Positions 21,496 through 41,900 of a stretch of DNA of 64,000 nt are shown one piece after another. The DNA is taken from positions 1,550,001 to 1,614,000 of the forward strand of contig CAKKNE010000004.1 of the NCBI GenBank assembly GCA_918797485.1, written 5' to 3'. This DNA comes from Pelagomonas calceolata. Taxonomy: Eukaryota; Sar; Pelagophyceae; Pelagomonadales; Pelagomonadaceae. Numbering within the stretch: the first letter of the stretch is position 1; every line of letters starts with the position of its first letter. The notes under the pieces were generated by a model. The model worked only from the letters and a program-made list of their open reading frames with translations. It was not told the origin of the DNA and made no database searches. The position numbers and the translations under genes were made by a program.

Positions 21496-22992
21496 CTAAC
21501 CTGGCTAATACTACTAGAACTAGAATTAGCGCAAAAGGACCGGTTGACCATCTGAATCCGTAAACTGTCGACGTAGAAACCGCGAGGCTCGGGGCTGGTC
21601 GCCAATTGATTTTTCTTTAGCTTTGTATAGGTCTACGGCCTATGTGCTCATCAGGCTGCTCTTGTCACGCGTTTCGCCCACAGCAACGACGCCGCGAACT
21701 CGCACAAACGGCCCTCAAAAACCTGACAACAAAACCCGACGCTAGCCGAAGCTTCCTTAGGATCCTATGCCGCGCTAGCGTAAATATATTATGGTTCACG
21801 GCGGTTGATAGTACCCTCGCCTGCCGCGTTAAGCTGGGTTTGGTCAATACATCTTTCCCGAGCGCTCGAACGCGACCGCAGTGTCCGGGGGTACCCCACG
21901 CATGTGCCCGTCTAGCGATTTCTGCTACGACGCGCGCGGGGCGGTAAAGATAGCTGCCCCTGCGCGTTCCAATGGCTTCAGTCCCTTCTCGGGCAGCCTC
22001 GGCTCAGCGAAATTTTTTCGCGGGGAGCCTCACGATGCCCGCTAAGGGCGCGTCGAAGGGCCGTACTTCAGGCCAGCTTTTCTCGGCCGCATCGCGTGTG
22101 CACTTGTCACGACCAACGCGGCTGGGTAGCCCTGGCTATGGGCTTTCCAGCGCACCAACCCGTGACAAGTGCACACGCGATGACGCTGAGCTAGCCGGAT
22201 GTAAATCCCCCACTGCGGCGGCCCTCAGCCCGCTGCTCGAAGCGAAGCTCGCGTCCGGCGCAACCCTCGACGGGTCGGCCGGGCATCCCTTTTCGAGAAG
22301 AAGAAGGAGGGAGGTCCATGCGACCACCTTACCGTGACTCTGTCCTAGCCCGACGAATGGGTCCCGGAGGAGCGGGAGCGACTAGGGGGTCGCGCGCCGT
22401 GTAAAACCCGAACCCGAACCCGCTGAGAAAATGGGCCGCTATGACGCCGGACTCGTCGTGCACGCGGACGCAATGGTTGATCGACGCTCGGGCAACGTGG
22501 CAAAAAATCGCCAGACGCATGTGTTAAAAAAGCAATGCGTCGGGCACATGCGTGGGGTATCCCGGAAACCGGAGATAGTATCGAAAGTTTAATGGTGGAA
22601 CCGTCTCTTCCTCCTATAGACCTACGCAACGCAGGGCCATCAAGGTACCCCGGGGCCGGTACTCCCGAGTCTCACAGTCGCAGGTGGGGGCCAAGCAAAG
22701 GGCCTTAGGCGCGGGCGTGGTACGATGAAGTCTGGACATCAATAATTATGTCCAAACAAGAGCCTGAGAAGCGGCTCCGAGTCCAGAGGGTGACTCGGAA
22801 GTTAGGGGGGCGGCATCTCCGAGTCCGCGTCGGTAGTGCATTTTAGCTTGGCTTTTAGTATTATTTTGGCATCATTCCAGCCTAATAGCCATCATGCGCG
22901 CCAAGCGTATACCGTGTACATCGGTACCTACGGTACGATTCTACTTCTAGTAGCATGCGTACTAGAATGTAGAGTTGTACCTGGCCATGTAA
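21496..22992. other. Repeat-rich spacer between VPS39-like and WW-PH-ARM genes
   Basis: No gene was seen. The stretch contains repeat Y copy 2 (21565-21693, same orientation as copy 1), a perfect 22-bp inverted repeat (22090-22182), a short CCCGAA tandem tract near 22405, and GTACC/ACTCGGA motifs near 22770-22930. The end is the promoter side of the WW-PH-ARM gene. Confidence 0.5.
22090..22182. repeat. Perfect 22-bp inverted repeat, 49-nt loop
   Basis: Positions 22090-22111 (CATCGCGTGTGCACTTGTCA then CG) are exactly complementary in reverse to 22161-22182. The arms are palindrome-rich (GTGCAC). This could be the termini of a very small element or a strong hairpin. No flanking duplication is evident. 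Confidence 0.8.
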
Positions 22993-28952
<5,960 letters not shown>

Positions 28953-29975
28953 CGTACACTAATCTTGGACAATTGCAACCACCACTCTGTTGACCTTGAA
29001 AATACTGAAGGCGAAAGGGGAACTGGAGAAGACGAAGAATTGCACCCAGCACTACAACGTGCTTTGCATGCTGATTAGCGTTTATGGACGCAGTGCGAAC
29101 TCCTGTCGCGGTCACGGTGGCCACAGTCTGCCAGTGAGTGTCACGGTGACTGGCACGGTACAGAACTACTCGGATACGGGGCCTTTTGGGGGCGTCAGAT
29201 CGCAACAAAAGTGGTAAAAAAATCGTTTTAAGGTGCAATGGAAATACACGTCTAGTAGGATCCGAGTCCCAAGGTTCAACTGAGACGTATCCAAGCACAA
29301 CCCGTACTTGTATTACCCGCTTAGCTTACTTCCCATCCTAGGGTACTCCGATATCCCCTTAGTAGGGGGAAGTCGCCTCTCACTCCTAACTATTATCATC
29401 CTGAGTCACTTTTATTGACGGACGCAATTCCCCGTCACAAACCCCATCAAACATGGGAGAAACTATTTCGTTAGACGACTACACTACGCTGCCGGGGAAG
29501 TCCGGAGCTACACACTCTATTTCCCTATGCATCGCATAAGGACAAGCCAGACCGCTACGCGCGGCGGGCGACCTACCCGGCCCAGGTAAACAAGGGCGGG
29601 CCGCAGCATAAGAACGCACCAGTGCCAGTGATTCAAGTTGGACTTGAACTTTGAACGTACTACCAGGATCGGCCCTCGTTCGACACCGCCTTGTGCTTCA
29701 TGTTCTACTAGTAGTACTTCAAGTTAGTAAATATTAGTTTATATAGTTTGAAATTAGACTGCCAGCGAAACCGAGCCAACCCGGATGTTCATTCACATTG
29801 GGGACGCCCCGCCGGCGGAATCGCACTCGGGGGGGGTCGACGCTGGCCCGAAGACTTGCGCCAAAAAACTTACACCATCAGATTTTTTTAACCCTCACCG
29901 CTTGCCATTCAAGCATAAAATTCGCTGGTTGTATATCAGTGCATGGTTGAAAGAAGCATGGCAGTGCCACGACAC
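28953..29975. other. Gene-free spacer between convergent genes
   Basis: No gene was seen. Motif clusters include GGTCACGGTGGCCACAG and GTGTCACGGTGACTGGCAC near 29107-29158 and TTCAAGTTGGACTTGAACTT near 29632. The 3' UTRs of the ARM gene (+) and the dynein gene (-) must end within this stretch; no polyadenylation signal could be chosen. Confidence 0.45.
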
Positions 29976-32900
29976 CTACGAATCTCGCACAATTATTTTT
30001 AGCCTTTGAAAGAAAATGACCAGGGGCTCGTCCCTGGACACCGCTTCAAACGTCCAATACTCTGAGCCCTGAGCGCCGCATCTGACTTCACAAGAAATTA
30101 CGAAAGACGGTCGCTCGCGACTTCCTGTTCTTAAGGGATACAAATACAACGGACAAGAGTATATGCCTTTAATCGATTTCTTTTTATTGTCAACTGGCTT
30201 GAAGTGAATTACGGGCATAGAGCAACAAAGCTCCATTGGTATCGGCTCAGTCAAGCAGCTGTTGTCTAAATCCCATCGAGCCCCTTCGAGGAAGAGCCCG
30301 TGACAATATGAACCATCCTTGGCATATTGTGCAATAGACGTAGCTGGGGTGTTTATGATGGGAAACTCCCAGCTCAGAGAGTCTATTGCGATGCCATTTT
30401 TGCGAGCTGAAGTTTGCAAGACAGCGGTCAGAAAACCCGTGGGATAAGTGAAGCCAGGCAGCCAAAAACATCGGGGGAGAGCCTCATTGATCCATTTTTG
30501 TAGGGCACTTATTCGACACACCTATGGCAACATGATACAGCCGAATAACCAATAATTACATTAAAATTAGATTGACACTTTCTTCAGGAGAAGAAGCGGA
30601 GGGATTACGAGATCTCGCATCCAGGGGGTCAACGGTTTTAGGCTTGGATAACACGTTGACCATGCGCGGGGAACCTGTATATATGTCATTCGATAATTCA
30701 AGCGGGCTAACGTGCGATTGACGCTGGTGGAGCGACTTTGAACTCAAGCACAGCTTCTATTATCTCTTCTAGCTCTGGCGTCACAATCACCAGACCCTGA
30801 ACACCTAGTTCCGAGGCCTTCAGTGTCTGATGCAAAGTCAGCAAAAGTATGTTGTATCTATCTACTTCCTGGTATAGCACCTACGCACCACTTGCTTATC
30901 AACAAATAATGTAGGCATGATTTAATTAAGGCTCTGTGGATCCTAAGGGAAATTTTTTGGGTGGCAGTTTTCATGGGTTCAGGGTCTGCCCTCGGCCCCA
31001 TACCCCTTCTCACAGCTGCAGCATCAAAAGATGGAGGCACTTCCTCCTGCATCAGATGGCAAATTCGTAGAATCTTTTGCTCCTTGCTTTCACCCCCAGC
31101 ATCAATTACTTTCGGTTGGAGTGAGACAATCGTGTCAAGTAGCGTACTTGAGTCCTCTATTTGCGACGCGATGTCAGCATTCGCATGCTGACCGAATGCA
31201 AGTGCGTTGTCTAATTGAGGGAATGTTTTTATGGCTAGCTTTGCGCTAGCTAGATCTGCATCATTTGGAATTATGTACGGGCTATCTGACAGTTGCGGCG
31301 CAAGATTGAACTCGGTCTGGGGACTGATAGCCTGCTCACAAAATAGCTGGGTTATGTAAACATTGACAAGTCGTCGATCCATGGCGTCAGTGACGCGACC
31401 ACCATAGTTAGCTTCGGCAATGAGGTACCGCATCGCATCGAACCTGTGTAATAATTTTCTTTGTGTTGAAATGAAAACACGCCCCAGAAATTATTGAAAA
31501 AAAAACACAAGTGCCAAATGGGCAATTCAAGTTCATGGACGGTGTTTCATCTGGATATTCGTCCAAGAAAACAATGACTAGATCATGACAGATACTATAG
31601 TCCGATTCATTGAACTCGTATGGTACGTTGAAGCCTAGGCTTTTGAATTTGCGTCGCTCTAGGAGGAGCGCGTGGAACCAGCATAGCGAAAAGAGCAATC
31701 TTTGATATTTTAAGCGCTGCTGGCATCTTCCGAATTGTTCCTCGCCCACTAGATTGTATAGCTTAAGCATATTGGCTCGAAGCCCACGTGGAGGTTCCGT
31801 GGTCATTTTTATGCCACGCTGTAAGATGGCTATCGGAAATTTAGGACTCGGGCTGGCCGAAAGCCACAGTCTAAAGTCGCAATGTGGTGCGTGTGGCATG
31901 TCTTCGGTCATCGCGCAGTACTCAGCGATTCGTTTTTCCAACTCAGGCATCCAACTGAGCATAAGGTGACTATAACAAAGTTAAGTGCGAATTCGAGGTA
32001 CGAACAACACAAGTCGACGCACCAATTAGCAAGAAATACCCACGAGCCGCTTCGAAGCCCCAGATTCATTAAGCTCATTGCTACCGGCGCTTGTCCCTGC
32101 CCAAGGGCGCATATGTCTACATTTGTGCTAAGATCGTTTGCTAGAGATTTGACCTGTGCTGTTGGGTCTACGCCAGGGGAGAGCACAAATATGAGTGGTG
32201 TTCGATGATTGGATGATTGAAAAATGGCCCTAAGGTCAAACGGGGGCGGATCAGCGAATTGCGGACCCAAGTTTAATCTGACAAAACGACTTGCGCAAAA
32301 TAGTACTCGATCAAGCCGCAGCGCACGAATAATGCAGATTCGCTGCATCTCCGTTACCTTGTTTTCCCAGTCGCCTGATTAGTGTCGATGCCATTATGCC
32401 TCTTGGAAGTTGACTTACCTGGCAAGGGGGTTTCTTCTGGCTCGGACGAAGTAAACCATGCCCGCCAGTCGCGCTGCCCCTGTTCAAATGCTGATGCGAT
32501 GCCCATACAAGCAGGGATGCTATCTAACGCAGTGATATTGTCCCATGCTCCTGCATCTATCCATTCCGGGCAGGGATTAGGCCGTTGATCGGCTCGCTCG
32601 ATCCCTGCTCCGCCGTAACATAGAAAATCAAACTCCTGCTTTGGGACCTTGTTTTCGCTTGTCATGATTCGCAAGCATAGCTGCAACGCAAACAAGAGTT
32701 TGTCTCGCTCAAAAAGGCCACGACAGGTGTACTGATAGACAGAAAGAGTGTGCGCAACATTTATCTGCCTGCATCTTTCAGTACCAGTTATATTTTTTGG
32801 ACTAGTGCGACTTTTGTCCATAGACTGATTAAAGAGATCAACATAGGCATCAAGCGAAAATTGGTACATGGGGTCGACTCTACCCATGTCGTCTAGCACA

Positions 32901-35900
32901 AAATATGCTATGGAGCTTCGGATTGCCGCAGGGCGGAATTCCTCTCGTTTGGCGTCGATCTTAATCTCTGTTTCTTCAGCTTCATTGAGTTGACGAGTTA
33001 CTTCATCAGAAGTCAATTTTGATTGTTGCAATGTGTCTACCAGAGTTTCATTCTCTAGCAGACTGCCCTCTGCCTCAGAGAGGAGCCTTAGAATTTCATC
33101 TTCTAGGTCAACCAGCTTTTGTTTTCCGGCAGCAACGCGCAATGTTAAGTCTGCTTTTTGACGCTCAAGCGTAGGTTGCTCTTTCTGCACAACGATACCG
33201 AGGAGTTGTGCTTCCAAGCCTTGCTGTTTCACCGCAAAATTGATTATTGTCGTCTTTGTGGAGACTTCTGGTGTATAATGACTAAAAAGACATGACGGTT
33301 ACAGGGCGGGGGGGAATTTAAACTTTGCTTTTACGCTGAGTCTGAACGGGTTTGCAAGTTTGGTTGTGATGTACAATTTAAAGTCCTACGAAAAGGAAAT
33401 CGACCCCTTCAAATATCTGCCAAAAATAAAAGCCTCCCTGCAGACACTGAAAGTTTCTTTATTATAATCTAATTCTTTGTCACCCAATCGTAGCACCTCT
33501 CTGTTTCCGACCTTGATCAATGCCTTGGCGAGGACAGGTTCTAAAGCTGGATCGAGCTCCTCTAATACGTCCTGGAGCAGAACCGGTAGTCCATAGACAA
33601 TTCCGTTCTCTATTTTGCGTAGCATATCTTTGGACTTGAGATCCACTATGTGCAACTGCGATTCCTCCATTTTACGCACCCATTTATTTGCCTGGTTTTG
33701 CCTATGATATCAAATTTAGGGTGACAATGCGGCACCAGCAACGAAGGGACACTGCCAAAATTACGGATCAATCATTAACGGCCACCTCGAACAACGAACA
33801 GATATGGCTCCATTTTCGGTGCTGAAGTTGTCTGCTGGAAGCCCCTGAATGTTCCATTGTCGAACATCCGTTGGTAGGGCACAAAACGATGCAAAAGTAA
33901 AATTCTCCGTAGATGGTAGTTGTTGTTCCCTTACAGCCGAAAGCCAGCCACCAACCTAATTGTTGCACTTAAAATGCAGCCAAATTGTAACAAGACACTC
34001 GAGCCCCAGGAAGGATTGCGTTGAACAAGGTTGGAGCGGTATTGGGTGTCAAAGGGGCCGGCGTAGGACAGAAATGCTGCGGCAACAAGCGCATCCCCGA
34101 GAGACCGACCAATTTCATTTTGCAGCTGACCAATGCTGGCTCGCCACCTCTCGTTTTCGCCTGCCAAGCCTTTCACGAGCTTATCAGCACGATCTAGTAA
34201 CAATTCCATCTGATCTGCTTCGGCGCGAAGACGGTTTTTTTCACCCACTGAGTCATCATATTTCTGCTTCAGTCGATTGACTTTAGCGGTGACTTCCGCG
34301 AGCTCCTCCTGTGCTTTTTGCAACGAAGCTTGCTTTACCGCCAGGGATTCTTGAGCACCTTTTAATCTTGCCCTTTTTGGAGCGACCTCTTTTGCAACAC
34401 TGGCGTAGATGTAGATTGCGTGTACCCAAGTGCAAAGAGCCCCCGCAGCCTTGGAAACTGCACCCACTGCTTCTGGCTTAAAGTCCGCATGAGAAACATA
34501 CCCCTTAATTTTTTTCATGATTGTTGCACTAACATTGTCCTTGTCGTAGCCTTTAATGCTCTGCAGGAAATTGGCTTCACCAAGGACTTTCTTGGCAGTG
34601 GTCCAATCAGTCTTATTTCCGAAGAGTATCATCACTGCGGCAAGCACCGTCTCCACTTGTTTTGGCGGGCTCTTGTATGCTTTAATCTCAGAAATGGCGC
34701 TTTTATCAAGCTTCTCAACTTCAGCCATGGCCTTTTGTAGCGCTGGCAAAGCGACATTTAGTTCGGCCTCAGCATCATCTGCTATTGCCTTACACTCAAT
34801 TTCCTCCTTACCTGTAAATTTGACCATCTGCACTAGTGCCATTGGGCAGAGCACCAAAGTATACTCTGGACACTGTCGAGAAGCCTATTCGCTCGGAGTC
34901 TCCTTCTACTTGCTTGCGCTGCTCGTCAGCAACGCGGCGCTCCGACACAATCTCGACTAGGAGATTCTCGCAGTCTTTTTGTGACTGGGCACACACAACT
35001 TTTTTTTTCTCCAATTCCACCGACATGACTTCAACGCCATCGCGTGCCTCAACTAATTTGGCCAGGCCGTTGGCCAATTTATCTCTACCATTGCCGAGTT
35101 CTGTGCGTTTCTCTGTCAGGATTACGCGATAGCCCTTTGAAAGCTCAAGGAAATGTGTTGGGGTAATGTAGTTATGACGCTTGAGTTGCTGAAGCATTTT
35201 GTCAGAAAAGTCTTGTGCACTCAAGTGAATTACAGAGAATACGCTGGAAATTTTTGCCCGAGTGTCATCAGAGTCAAGAGTCAAATTGTCAAGAAACGCC
35301 GAGCCAACCGCAGTGAGTGCGTCTGCGGGCCAGCGGTGAAACCAATCGATGGTAGTGCTGTTAATTAGGCCTGGATAAAAGCGACATCGGGTGTGAAATG
35401 CGGATCCAACTGGGGACCTGTGGACACGACAGAGTATGAGTCATCAGAGTCTAGTTTCACTACGGGCGCAGGGGTGGGGACATGGCTAGGATTACATGTA
35501 AATTCGAGCGAATTGAGTCAACGAAGAAGGCCCAAAGTTCTTCCGCAGTTCCGCCCGACTCTGCATCAGCTGCTCGTTTTCGTACGCCATCGTAAATGGC
35601 TGGTAACTCATCCTTACCATACAGGCTAGGTATTTCGCCCGAACTAAGAATATTGTTGATATCCTCCAAAAATGCTTGCTCTTTCAACTGGGTGTCGTTG
35701 AAGAGAAAGGCAGTGGGCGTGTTTGATACGCCAGTAATTTCAAAAAGACGTTTCATGTCATCACGCCACTCAATCAAGCGATACTGTTTCGTAATCTCGA
35801 TCACAAAAACGCCAATTCCAGCAATATGAGATGCGAGACGAGCCAATGATTGGCGTCCAGATCCCCCGACACCAACCAACATTGCGTTGCCCCTAGGCAT

Positions 35901-38900
35901 CATTAGGATACCTGCGACACCAAGACCGTGGTAAAGAAAGGCGACGTCTTGAATAAATTTTGGCCATATAATGACGCCGCTGTGCCGTCGAGGCATCGCC
36001 TTCAACACGGTGAATTCTGCAAATGTGTCGAATAGCGTCTTTGAAAAGCACGAGATTCATGTTTATCAGTTTTGGCTCAAGATTATAATCCTCCAGTTTG
36101 TCTTCGCAGCATTGCTTGAGTTGCGAATAATCGGCGACTTCTTCATAAGGCAGAATTTCCGTTGTCTCGCTCATAAAACTGCAAAAAATCGGACCATAGC
36201 GTTCGTCATCGATATCCTCCATAACTTCAGCCCATTCGGCACCCTCAAAGTGGTCCCGCATCACCTGGCTCATGGCTTCGATGAACTTTCCAATGTCGTC
36301 TGCTGAATCTTTGAGAAATCTATCAGCGAAAACACGCATGCACTCGTGAGTCCACAATCGTATCATGGACTTTGAAGTATCAAAGTACTGTCTTTCGGCT
36401 TGGAGTGTTCCCTGAATGACCTTTGCGACGTCGCCTAAGGTATCAAAAATGAAGTTTGTTGCCCGACTGGCGTTTTTGGACAGAGACTACATCACGCAAA
36501 TTGAACCTATGATATGCAAAAATCAAACTTTCATCTGGTAAGCGCAACGCTGCGAAGTCACAAATAGTGGCTCTTGTCCGGAGTTGGAAGGAATCGTTCG
36601 GTGACGTTGCGGTACAGCCCAATGGTTGCTCGAGCTAGAGACCGACTCATTGGCTTGATTTCATTGTCAAACTCCTGAAGCTTTGGCATCATGATAGATT
36701 CAAATATCCGCGTGAGCTGTGAGTCTTCAGGTGTTGTGATGTTTACAAGATGGAAACGTGCTTGTGTACGATTGCAGATGACCGCTCGTCCCCCAGATGG
36801 TGGCGCCATAGCTGCTACTAGCTGACTGTCTAGAATGTATTTCCAGGCGCATTTAGAGCGGTCGTACCAGCCGCCATAGTCCATCCAGAGCCGCAGCAAC
36901 TCGAGGGGTGGTTGGAACGGAGACTCGGCTGAGGTTTTCTGCGGCATGTTGAAGTCGTCGACCTATTAGCAACAGAAAGTCCTCCAAGACGGACACGTGC
37001 CCCCCAGAACATGTGTAAGTTTGATAAATACTCAACAATTTCTGTCTGTGACGAGTTGGCACTGTCTCGCGCAAAAATGAGTAACTCCTTGCCACCCAAT
37101 GGCCCGAGCTTGTCTTTGGAGCGTTTCTCCATGACACTTTCTACAATATCTTGGAGAGCACTTGATTTAGTTGTAGCAGAAAAATTTATTACAAGCTTAC
37201 TATTTTTTGCGGGCAAATTCGTCATGAGGCCCATCACCTGAACTGTTTTACCCACGCCAGTATTGCCCACAACAAGCAAATTGTGTTTGGATGAAACAAT
37301 GGTCCTGAAGATGAATGAGTTTCGCAGGCTATCTGACGTTGGCACTATCATTTTGAAAAAAGAATCCCCTTTGCGTGGACGCCAGGTTGTCAACCCACTT
37401 TCCCATTGCTCAAAATCCTTTTTTTGGGGATCACAGAAATAATCATATATGGTACGGGAAGGCGGAAATTGTGCTTCAAGATCGCGGAGGTATATATCGA
37501 GCTTCTTGCGTCCCGTCTCGTCCACGGCGGCCGTAATAGACCACGTGAGCGCAAAAAGAAACCACCTCTCCGCCATTTGACCGTACGCTTGTATGTCTGC
37601 GGACGCATCTAGCCCGTTCTCTTTGGTGTGCAACGCTTCGTAAAGCTGGGTGAAAGAGAGAATAGCATTGAAATCAGAAATGGGGACGGGCTCAACGCAA
37701 CTCGACGCCTTGTATTCGAGAATTTTGGAAACATATTTTCCAAGAAGATTTTGGTGCAGCTTTTGCACCTCGGGCTGGGTCCCAAAAAGACGTTCAAGCC
37801 ACGACTCGAGGAATGGTTTAAAGCCCATTTCGCTTTGATCCAGAAATATCATGCCAGCACGCGAGACAGTGGCTGGAGATGCGACCCTTAGATCTTCAAC
37901 CTCGAATAACAAACTCATCGACGAAGTGAGAGGAATTCTGTCCCCGTTAATCAGGGTCAGGATCTTATTGTCGTCCATGACACTGTTCATCGATTCAATC
38001 CACATGGCATCGACTGGCCCATCTATGACGGCAATTAGCCAAAGCAAAAAAGAAAAAACTTACCAAACATTACCCATTTCTCGTCATTTTTATCTGACTC
38101 CGCGCACGACTTGAATATAGTAGATAATATTCCATCAGCCCACTCAAAAGTGGTGAGGTCATATGCTCCATACAGTTCCGTAAGTGTTATTGCTTTAGGA
38201 TTTATGACAAAGGAAGTTACCGGCAAATAGCCCGTGACGTTTTCCTTGGCAAGCGCCGTCTTGGCTTTTGCCAATGTTTTCCAAGCGGTACTTTTCCCTG
38301 AGAGTGTCGCACCAACAAGCATGTTACAGTGTCTCGTAAGCTTCGAGTCGTAAAGTTGCCCAATTTTGAATACAAGGAAAGGGTGCATCTGCAAACCAGC
38401 GGATTTTAATTCTGATTCGAGTGCAGCGTTGAGATTTCCAATCTCTGTGACCGGCAGTTCAAGGGAAGGGAAAAGATCGCCGAGAAGTAAGCGAAAGAGA
38501 CGTTCATCGTCCTTGATAAATTTTGGCAGGTTCATGTCGCGCAAAGCGCGCATGAGAATTGCCTCCTCATTTGTCGATGGATCTGCGCGCTTGATAGAAC
38601 CTGCCATGTTCAACACGGCTTTTAGGTTCCTCAATCCATAGTCATAGTGGTCCTGTTTGCTGAGCTGCTGTTGCATGAGAGAATAGAGCGTTATCGTTTT
38701 TTTTGATAGATTGCGGGCATCTGTGAAGCCTTCTGCACTCAGCATCACCTCCGCTATCATTGCTAAGTCTGGTACCATCATTGCCACCGGGCGCATCAAC
38801 GCTTTCAGATTATCAGGTAGCTCGGTGCGTCCTGCGTATCCCGGATTCATGGTTATAAAGAGGCCACAATTTCCATCGCAGCGGATAGTCGATCCCATAA

Positions 38901-41900
38901 AATCAAATGTCTCTGCGTCTCGGGACAATGCGTCTACGATCGAAAGTACTTGCATTGCGACAACCGAAATCACCTCAATTTTTATTCTGTTGAACCTGAT
39001 GAATACCCCATTGAGGCTGCGACTGCATCTCGACGACGACGCCCCCCCCCCCCCCCCTCTCTGCAAAACACGTTGACCAAAAGGCCAAACTGAAAGATGA
39101 GTAAAACCACAAAGATATATATTAAAGGCACCTTGAACTATTCTTTCTACTCGCGGCTGACTCGTCGAAGCACCCCCAAGCCCCAGCCTGGCATAAGCCA
39201 GAAAATATACGACCGACCGACTTAAAGTCCATGCCTGCGTGTCAGTAAGGCAAGTATATACAAACACGTCATTATTTGAGCCCCAATACGCCTTTTGTAT
39301 TGACTCTGGCTCCCTGCCGTCGCTGCAATTGATTACAACACAATACATGGCGAGGTTCTTGCTTAGATCCTTTACGGTCTCCGTCTTCCCTGTGCCCGCG
39401 GGACCGAGAGGGTTGCCTCCTCGATTCAGAAATTTGGCTGTGAGTAGGGTCAGGACACATCGGTCTGTGAGCGGAGTGACAACCAGACGACCATTGTTTC
39501 CTTGATACTCGTAGCCATAATCCAGATTACAGTTTGTCTGGCGCACAGTACAGATACCGCCAAACTGGCCTTCTTCCTTGTTGAACAGAAATCGAAGCTG
39601 ACATAGCCAGTCAAAGTCAGTGACTGATGAGCATCCAGCCTTAATCATACGCTCCATGACATCGCGATTGTGAATTTCCATGGTAATAAGTGCAACAAGC
39701 TTAGTACGGACCAACCTCGGGAGTTGGCCGCGAATCATGTCGGTAAGTCGGGTCAAATAGGCTACCTGCTTTTTCTTGAGTTGTCTCAGTGCGTTTTTTT
39801 TTCCATTCGAGATGCTGCCCAGTGCCTTTGAACAATCATTGGTCCACTGAATCGAGCCCGTGGTTATGAGCAACTGCCCTTGCACGTCCGTGATCCATTT
39901 TTCCTTGTCTTTGCCACGGTGAGCTTGGATTGAAACAGCCAATAGCTGTTGCATTGACTTTTTCATTGCATGCTCAAGTTCGACGAGCCAATTTTCGACT
40001 GCGCCGTCTAAAACGACATTCGAGACAAACGCTGCGGTTTCCCCCGTTGACGTTTCTCGCATCCCAGTCGCCTAAAGACAAACTTGCTGCATACCTATAA
40101 AACCTAATAAAAAAAGGCTTACTTCAAAGTTACGATTGAGCTGCTTTCCAGGGGGGATGATGTCCATCACCTTGAAGCCTTCAAAGCATTTTTTGATATG
40201 TTTCTGGACCAGAAGTGGCTCACGGCTTTGGCCGAGGATTTCCAAGAGGTCGTCATCTGAAACCTGCAAAATTTGCTGAATTGGCAGAGTTTAATAATAC
40301 TTGAATGATCAAGACTAGGTGGACGTGCAAAATAAAACCTAAAAATCGAACCCGCATGTTACAGTATACTTCACACGACGAAAGGCACACTCTCGGGCAA
40401 GCTCCGCCATGCCGTGTGGTGTTGCACCAAAGTCATGTTTCCAACACTGCCACGCGACCTTGGGAATACGTCCCTTTTTGTCTCGAGGTACCTATGTTGC
40501 AATAAGCATCGAGAATCGGCTACTCATCTGATGAGTAAAGGACTCAGTTCCCTTGGGTGAGAAAAGGGTAAGTAGGGAACGAGTCAAGCGACTTTTGGAT
40601 GGTTTCGAGCTTATCATCCATGCAAGTGACCGTCTCGAGCATGCCAGTGGCAGTGCATTGAATGACAGCATTAGGCTGTTCAGCTGCATTTGACATTACG
40701 TGACCAAACGTCGCGTTAACCTCGATGAACAATGATGATTCTTTTGGTAGTTGTTTGCAGATGTCTTCGGAGGCCATGAAAATTGACTCGAGATATATCC
40801 ATTTTCGTTGAACAGTGAGAATCAATTCTATAACCTCAGACACGAGCGCAAGCGCCCCTTCCCATTTGTCGATCCGGGACTTGAATGATCCATAAAATTT
40901 AGACGCTTTCATCGTAGACAGGGCGACGGCATCATCTTCCAATACTTGGAATAGATCATCAGTGCTACGAATTTTGAAGTACTCCTCCTTGTAAGCACTG
41001 ATGTCTATGTCAATCTCCCCCCACCGTGTTTCAATCTCTTTGAGAGTCTCTTCGATTGCAAGCTCTTTATTTGCGTTCGCGCTAAGCTCGGAGATAAGAT
41101 CAGGCACTGCACTCAGTCCAATAGAAAACACAGTTTCCAAAGTAAACTCTGCGCTCGTTTCGTCAAAGTTGCGTCGTAGGTCTCGCTTTAATGCGTCCCA
41201 GTGGCGTGATCGCATTGCAGGGTTCCTGAGATCCTGGATAAGAGGCATGGTCTGGAGGAACTCGGTCAGCTTTGTGCGCATCGCCTCCCAGATTCCCCAG
41301 CGCTTTACATCGCGACCAAGCTTACCCACTTTCTTATTGAATTGTCCTGCTACTGTTTCCATCTCGCTGATATCGAGTTCATCAAAGCGGCCAGTCTTCC
41401 AGTTGTCAAAAGCCCGAGTCCAATCGCGCACCAGGATCCAAATTTGATTAGCAAGTTCCAGATCCCGTTCTGTGTCCTTTAACTCTCTGTGCTCAGGGGA
41501 TTCCATATTGAAAATATCAAGCCCTGCTTGAAGGTCATGCTTCCGCAGGTAGACTGCTTCAACACGGTGTCTAAAGTCGTGTATCACAGCAAAAGCCTCG
41601 TCTGGGGTCAACTCCTGGGACGTTGGAATTTCGATAAGGACTTGTTCTCGCAACTGCAGCACTTGCTGGCAGTAGGCTTCAAGGTTGCTTTCAAGATCTC
41701 GCCTCATGTTGACCTTGGCTTTGTCTAGTGCATGCTGTGCCTTGTCAAGCATGGACAAGAACTCCTTCCAAGCGGGCCGAAGTTCCTGCAGCTTGACAAT
41801 CTCGTTAGAGGCAACTTGAACATCAAACTTAGTCAGGGTTGCATACCTGAGTTGGAAACGACTTAAGCTCTTTTTGCATGTATTGGACAAGGCAATCTTC

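Noticed and set aside
29785-30009. 74-codon plus-strand frame
   Set aside because: It overlaps the dynein 3' end antisense and shows no conserved pattern.
38996-39317. Continuous coding reading of the dynein AAA1 region
   Set aside because: The open frame is accidental: splicing is required to restore the invariant dynein segment, and the read-through peptide (including poly-Gly) has no counterpart in the family.
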